Assembly (NCBI RefSeq): GCF_037975245.1
Contig: NC_092583.1
Span: 9,462,764 to 9,522,763 of the forward strand
Reading direction: 5' to 3'
Length of the DNA stretch: 60,000 nt
From: Apostichopus japonicus
Taxonomy: Eukaryota > Echinodermata > Holothuroidea > Aspidochirotida > Stichopodidae
Made by a program: the position numbers and the translations under genes. Within the stretch, counting starts at the first letter, position 1, and each line of letters starts with the position of its first letter. Positions 55,801 to 60,000 of this stretch are shown one piece after another. The notes under the pieces are model-generated. The model had not been told where the DNA came from. It did not search any database and worked only from the letters and a program-made list of their open reading frames with translations.

Positions 55801-57632
55801 AAAGACATCTGTATACCAAGATGATTTTATTCTCGAGTGCAAAGTTCAAGTGTGTTTTCGTTTTTGGTTTAAAGTTTCAATATATTGATCATGTTAAAGG
55901 CCCTAAGTCATACCCGGATGTTAAATAGATAAATATTTCTTAATTTAAGCCTAATCACTAGTCGGGTGTGACTTTTGTTAAAATATATTTGAGTCTGACA
56001 TAACAATTCAGGGACCAAGCAGAAGCAAACTTGAAGATTTCTCGATGTGAGTCCGCCCCGGGACCCAGCCGGGTCCCTGGACCCCACCTGATAAAGGCTT
56101 TTCGTCAAGGCTGCGGTGTGCGCACACTCATGCAGTTTTATCCTTATTCAGTCATTTATATCCCCCCCCCTCCTCTTTTCAATTATAATTGACTTCCCCG
56201 CCCCCACCCCTCCCTCATGTTCAATCGTTACGCCGTTCAATTCTTACGCCGGGTGCAATATAAATATATAACATTGAGTTGTAGTTGATAGTAACACTCT
56301 GATCAAGGCCTATTAAGTTTTCCACATATAAATGAAATATCAAACTAATGCATGTGTAATAAAAGCGTTCGGCAATTCATGTTCCTAATTAATATAGGAA
56401 AGATCAGATGAGTTGTAGACCTATTGTGTATGTATAACATATAGAAATTGAATTAGGAAGAATGACGTCATGCGACATATACTGAAGCCACTCATCTAAC
56501 TGGTGGCGCTTTGCTTAGTACGGCAAGAAAGTACCGGCGCGTAATACAAACACTACCGTACGTCTTTGACATATAACTAAAGTAATAAAGTTGACACAAA
56601 TCACTCGGAATGGTGATATCGTGTGCCGCATTTAGGTGACAAAATCGTCAAACTTTTGGCAGTGGACTGCAGTTTCACAGGTAATTCTTAGGAAGCGATA
56701 GCAGAAGCAATTACATAGGAATCTAATTACTTTACTAGTGTCGTCTGCTCAGCTGTTGCATTGCTATTCACTGGACCATGGATATAGTTAGCCTATAGGC
56801 CCAATAGATCGGCTACGGCTGTCCTTTTTCCGACGTGAATCATGTTAGCGTCATTTATAATTTGCCAAACCGACAAAAATCACATTTCTACGTAGCTATC
56901 ACGTTACGTGAACGCTTATGATGAACTCGACAAGTATATTTGATCATTTTCGCCAAGATATCTTGTTATCGTCACTTATATACTAGTAAGATGAACCAAA
57001 CAAATCATATTTTTTGCGTCCTCTCAAGTTGCGTGCAACGCAGCAGTCGATAATTCCATACGGTACCCTTTCATCGAGCTGTTACTCGACCAAGATGTAC
57101 ACGATTTTCAAGATGTCACGTTATAAACTAACAAGCTAAGTCTACAATTCACCCGTCTCCGCAGAACCAATTATTACCTGTTTAATCTGTTGGACAATAT
57201 TTTGTTTACGTACTTCCACAAATTTCAGAATATGTAATGTTTATTTGTACATTTCTAAACCTTAGACTAGCTGCTTACCTTATTTGACATCGAAAGTTCC
57301 TGGGAACGACTATATATATGCATGGATTACAGTAGCATATAAACCCAGCTATGACTTGCTCTCGAAAAAAATCCAGGAGTTTATTAGAAGCAGGCTTGTA
57401 GCGAGTACGTACATATAGTTGGCCTATTTCGTTTGCTGACTTTAAGTATATGTTAATTATTGTTATATTTTCTCTCTATCTCTTGCTATTGTTTCAATTC
57501 ATAATTTAAGACACCTACAACCCCCACCCCTCCCCCAAAAAAGAGAAATAATATAAAAACTAATAATAATACTAATAACAGATACAAAATATGATATTTC
57601 ATACCCTGCGTTTTAGATTCCGAGGCCCCCAT
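50612..57632 (-). CDS. N-myristoylated globin (globin X/neuroglobin-like), 4 exons
   Basis: Exons 57632-57605, 54495-54396, 52768-52543 and 50788-50612 join in phase to 531 bases: 176 residues plus TGA. The protein starts 'MGASESK', an N-myristoylation consensus (Gly2, Ser6, Lys7), predicting attachment to membranes. Globin landmarks are in place: Trp26 (A12), Pro49 (C2), Phe55 (CD1), distal His75 (E7), proximal His107 (F8) and Trp144 in helix H. The E7-F8 spacing of 32 equals that of neuroglobin (His64, His96). Two introns fall at the ancestral positions B12.2 (split Lys43) and G7.0 (after Asp118); a third separates the myristoylation peptide. Globin X proteins of animals share N-terminal acylation, but here residue 3 is Ala, so the usual palmitoylated Cys is absent. 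The role is unknown; heme binding and redox or oxygen sensing at the membrane is a family-based inference. The 209-bp MITE lies just past the stop. Confidence 0.88.
50789..52542 (-). other. Globin gene, intron 3 (G7.0)
   Basis: Non-coding. It contains the twin hairpin repeat at 52095-52170 and C runs at 51125-51137, 52208-52216, 52248-52262 and 52443-52453. A decayed repeat with 'gacgcagaggcgttgaga' wording lies near 50915. No further exon. Confidence 0.6.
52095..52170. repeat. Two tandem 36-bp hairpin units (agagccgtat / atacggctct)
   Basis: Each unit has perfect 10-bp arms with a 6-base loop: 52102-52111 with 52118-52127, and 52138-52147 with 52154-52163. They are joined by 'gcgagtactc'. 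The palindromes 'gactcgagtc' follow at about 52173-52182 and 52288-52297. Confidence 0.9.
52543..52768 (-). CDS. Globin gene, exon 3 (helices C to G, heme pocket)
   Basis: 226 bases, acceptor 'gatattatatag', donor GTAAGT. It encodes 75 residues with 'QNPSSQDLF' (Pro C2, Phe CD1), '[10 protein letters not shown]' (distal His E7) and '[10 protein letters not shown]' (proximal His F8). It starts at B12.2 and ends at G7.0, the two intron positions conserved across animal globins. Confidence 0.93.
52806..52890. repeat. (TA)n tract in globin intron 2
   Basis: About 85 bases of alternating TA, beginning about 40 bases from exon 3's acceptor site. Confidence 0.95.
53576..54171. mobile_element. 596-bp hAT-like element in globin intron 2
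   Basis: The left end 'CAGTGGCGGACTGGC' and the complement of the right end 'CAGGGGCTGACTGGG' are imperfect inverted repeats. Flanks 'catgtgtg' (53568-53575) and 'cctgtgtg' (54172-54179) match at seven of eight bases. The interior holds 'atagcaccatttggcatcta', a word shared with other decayed elements. There is no transposase frame. Confidence 0.65.
54396..54495 (-). CDS. Globin gene, exon 2 (helices A and B)
   Basis: 100 bases, acceptor 'caccttttag', donor GTAAGA. It encodes '[20 protein letters not shown]' followed by '[12 protein letters not shown]', the classic globin A-B helices with Trp at A12. Phases 1 in and 2 out. This frame is different from the longest open frame of the area. Confidence 0.88.
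54496..57604 (-). other. Globin gene, intron 1
   Basis: 3109 bases, non-coding. About 54900-55240 contains C- and G-rich decayed MITE text ('ggggcgtcgatcataag', 'gttatagcaccaaataag'). The rest is AT-rich, nothing recognised. Confidence 0.55.
57605..57632 (-). CDS. Globin gene, exon 1 (myristoylation peptide)
   Basis: 28 bases: ATG plus eight codons 'GASESKTQ' and one base, then donor GTATGA. The frame is open upstream to another ATG at 57806, but starting there would bury the MGxxxSK motif. The ATG at 57632 is chosen because myristoylation needs Gly2 and because related membrane globins start this way. Phase 1 out. Confidence 0.78.
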
Positions 57633-58431
57633 GATGATGATGGACAAGAGAGTGTAGATACGTCTTGTTAAGTTGCTCACGTCCACAGAAATGGATGTGT
57701 GGACGACTGTGGTAGTAAACACTTTGGGCTTTTTTTTTTTTACATTTTCTCTTCGTTTCATAGGGGAGTTAACTGGTTGAACTGGAGGGAAGTGAAGCGA
57801 AACCATCTTTTGCTTATTAACTCGGTTTCAATAACTTTGTTGACAAGTAGGTTTCTTTCGGTAACAATGAAAAGTACACGTTACTAAAGATTATTATTTT
57901 GGCACTATAGTCACGTTTAGGTCAGTTTATGGAAAAATTTGCAGACTATAGGCACAATACTTCACATTCGGCTTTATATATGACTTGACTATCCGGTTAT
58001 ACAATGTGTATTTTAACCGCTTGAATATAGATCAATAGCTGGAAAAATTTCCGCAAGTAAGTGGATTGCATCTATTTAGTAACATTAATTGCTTTCGATC
58101 GTCGCCGTTTGAATAATATTGTAGCCTTTTATGCCCCAGTCAACTCGACCTGTAACTTACTCAAATTTGCATAACAATGTATACTTCAAAAAACCGTGTT
58201 AGACTGATTTTGAAGGGGAAAAAAAGGTCAACGGTTGCTTGTAATAAATGCCACTGAAATTGAATTCCTCTCAGACGTTGATTTCTGATCAGTGCTTTAA
58301 AATCGCTTGAGGAGAACAAGAATTATCTGCACTACGCTAAAGCTGAAATCTACTTGATCGCGCCACACGAACTTGAAATACATTCCAGGGAAAATTAATT
58401 CCTATATTCCTATAATTCCTAAATTAATATG

Positions 58432-58524
<93 letters not shown>

Positions 58525-58999
58525 CTATATTGCTGGTATATATACGATTGAGGTATCTTTGATGTAAATTTATACGTATTTCACAGATGACGACAAAGGT
58601 TCAGTTGCCATTAGATGATAAAAATCAAATAATTAGAGACAGAGAAGAGGATGACCATAAAATAAGGCGGTCGGATAAATCTCTCAGAAACAAACTTTAC
58701 AAAGGGACATTAATTAATATGGACGTAAGACGTATAGTTCTATAGTGACTATTTTTGAAAATGTATATATCAAAATTCAACTTCACTTTGGAATTTAATA
58801 AGATGGCATACGAAATCCTTATAACAAATATATAGATTAGTCATCATGAATGATGATATGGGAAACGATTTAACTTATTGCCCATTTTGAACGTGTTAAT
58901 AGCGCAGTAATTAGAGGGGTGACTTTGCAAGCGATCAGAACCAATATTTCTTATATAGGACCAAACGACGTATCAAAATAGTTCTGGTCACGGTAATAA
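57633..58999. other. Upstream of the globin gene, with a long TA tract
   Basis: A (TA)n tract spans about 58430-58521. No TATA box or start site could be chosen with any confidence. The rest is AT-rich non-coding DNA. Confidence 0.4.
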
Positions 59000-59430
59000 G
59001 TGGCGTTCCATAGGATTCTGAAGATATCTCAAGATGGTGGGTTTACAGGTAGCATACGCAAAATTGACACTTTTCAAAGGAGACTACTTCGAAATATTCT
59101 CAACATTAGATGGACCAATAATAATTGGTTATCAAATGATGAGCTCTACAACGAAACCAACCAAACACCTTGGTCATCCATAGTCGCACATATAGAAGAT
59201 TGAGATTTTTCGGTCATGTAGCAAGACTCCAGGAGGACGCTCCAGCAAAAGTTGCTTTAAGAGAAGCCCTGAGACATACTGCTAAACCAGTAGGAAGGCC
59301 CGTGACTACCTTGCTTGGAAAAATAAAGTCGCAATTTAAGGACATTAATATTAACAATTTCGAGGAAGCAATAAACCTTGCGCAAGATCGTGATACGTGG
59401 CGGAGGTTAATCACTGAGCATGTCGGATAG
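59000..59430 (+). pseudogene. LINE reverse-transcriptase C-terminal remnant (frameshifted)
   Basis: Two overlapping frames (59000-59203 and 59170-59430) together cover the C-terminal part of a non-LTR retrotransposon polyprotein. The first has 'FQRRLLRNILNIRWTNNN', the second 'RLRFFGHVARL', 'KPVGRPVTTLLGKI' and 'AINLAQDRDTWRRLI'. This matches the 'LR.I..I.W...N.EL', 'LR..GH..R', 'GRP...W' and 'A.DR..WR' series common at the end of LINE ORF2 proteins. The change of frame near 59185-59200 shows it is inactive. The 5' part, including the polymerase core, is missing. A tail repeat follows at 59448. Confidence 0.8.
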
Positions 59431-59447
59431 ACGAGACTCAACTTACT

Positions 59448-59658
59448 ACTATACGCCCATTACAAGCCCCATTGACTTACACACTAAATCACAAAAGTTA
59501 TGTGTCTCTAAGTCTAGATAGAAGTTCTCATATATAGCTAAACGCTACCCATCACTGGATAGCTGACAAGTTGGCCTTTCATGGTACCATCAATTTTCCG
59601 TACCATGACCTCGCAGATTTTTGCTATCAGAACCTGAAATTTTCGCCACTTGTTAACA
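59448..59658 (+). mobile_element. Probable LINE 3' tail repeat (partner of 1-205)
   Basis: It lies just after the stop of the LINE remnant and aligns, inverted, with the first ~205 bases of the window. It is probably the 3' untranslated region of the same LINE, because it keeps the same orientation and distance one would expect. Confidence 0.6.
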
Positions 59659-60000
59659 AACCTCTTCACTCAGTATAGCCAATTTTCATACGCTGCTCCT
59701 GTGAGGCCTAAAGGGGTCTAAAATTGCCACAATTGACCCAATTTTTGCACCACATGTACTTCCATTCATGCTCTTCAACCCCCCCCCCCCCCCCCGAATA
59801 CAGATCCTAATTGATAACAGGTCAACCAAAAGATGTTCTCCTGCTGCTTTTCGGCACTTTTCCTGAAACAGGAGAACAATCGGGCGGATGGATATAGACT
59901 ATAATAGGAGTATGCCACCTGCAAGTATATACTGCTCCAAGGGGCTATCTAGTATTTTTAACATGTATGACGCCATTTCTTTCTCTTGGAAGGGTGCTAA
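59659..60000. other. Non-coding right edge
   Basis: A C run at 59779-59795. Nothing else recognised. Confidence 0.35.

Noticed and set aside
57605-57806. A longer globin N terminus from the in-frame ATG at 57806
   Set aside because: The extension is low-complexity, has no globin similarity and would destroy the N-myristoylation start. Transcript data could still overturn this.

Overview
The window is animal (metazoan) genomic DNA. It is AT-rich, dominated by non-coding sequence and repeats, and its genes are cut by GT-AG introns. There are no operons or bacterial-type open frames. The gene content (CUB exon, glycolipid-transfer-protein-like domain, N-myristoylated globin) and the repeat types (tRNA-derived SINEs, LINE 3' ends ending in 'gcgctatataa'-like tails, many hAT-type MITEs) suggest a marine invertebrate. 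A deuterostome such as an echinoderm is my best guess, with a sea cucumber possible, but the sequence does not settle the species.

Three genes can be supported. (1) Plus strand, left edge: the last coding exon (633-803) of a gene encoding the second half of a CUB domain; its upstream exons lie outside the window. (2) Minus strand, 38108 down to 7439: an eight-exon gene whose splice phases all fit and give a 327-residue protein. It has an N-terminal membrane anchor, a charged linker and a GLTP-like lipid-transfer domain. Genes 1 and 2 converge. (3) Minus strand, 57632 down to 50612: a four-exon globin gene of 176 codons with an N-myristoylation start, the ancestral B12.2 and G7.0 intron positions, distal His75 and proximal His107, resembling globin X/neuroglobin-type globins. 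Genes 2 and 3 lie head-to-tail, about 12.5 kb apart.

The rest is introns and intergenic DNA packed with mobile and tandem repeats. From left to right: a 3'-tail repeat at 1-205 whose inverted partner lies at 59448-59658 behind a LINE reverse-transcriptase remnant; a hAT-type MITE (1453-1825); two arrays of a ~145-bp repeat carrying perfect DR1 and DR4 nuclear-receptor-like half-site pairs (2150-3430 and 15310-18135); an inverted pair of ~360-bp TTAA-flanked elements (4463, 20326); a 20-bp minisatellite (8775-9345); a pair of 209-bp elements (11553, 50378), the second sitting in the globin 3' region; a SINE (12958); a 93-bp tandem array (14190); a hAT-type MITE pair with perfect 8-bp target duplications (18155, 46492); a 156-bp-arm foldback (23791-24121); a 1.19-kb hAT-type element (24837-26025); pentanucleotide and tetranucleotide satellites (29178-29814, 30303-31068); a 2.4-kb terminal-inverted-repeat element (34985-37404) with eight copies of a 14-mer and a triplicated ~247-bp core; an element with inverted arrays of an 'AACGTCCC' motif (43641-44402); and several long TA tracts.

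The genes show no evident functional link to one another. All conclusions come from reading the sequence by eye; no database search or alignment program was run.
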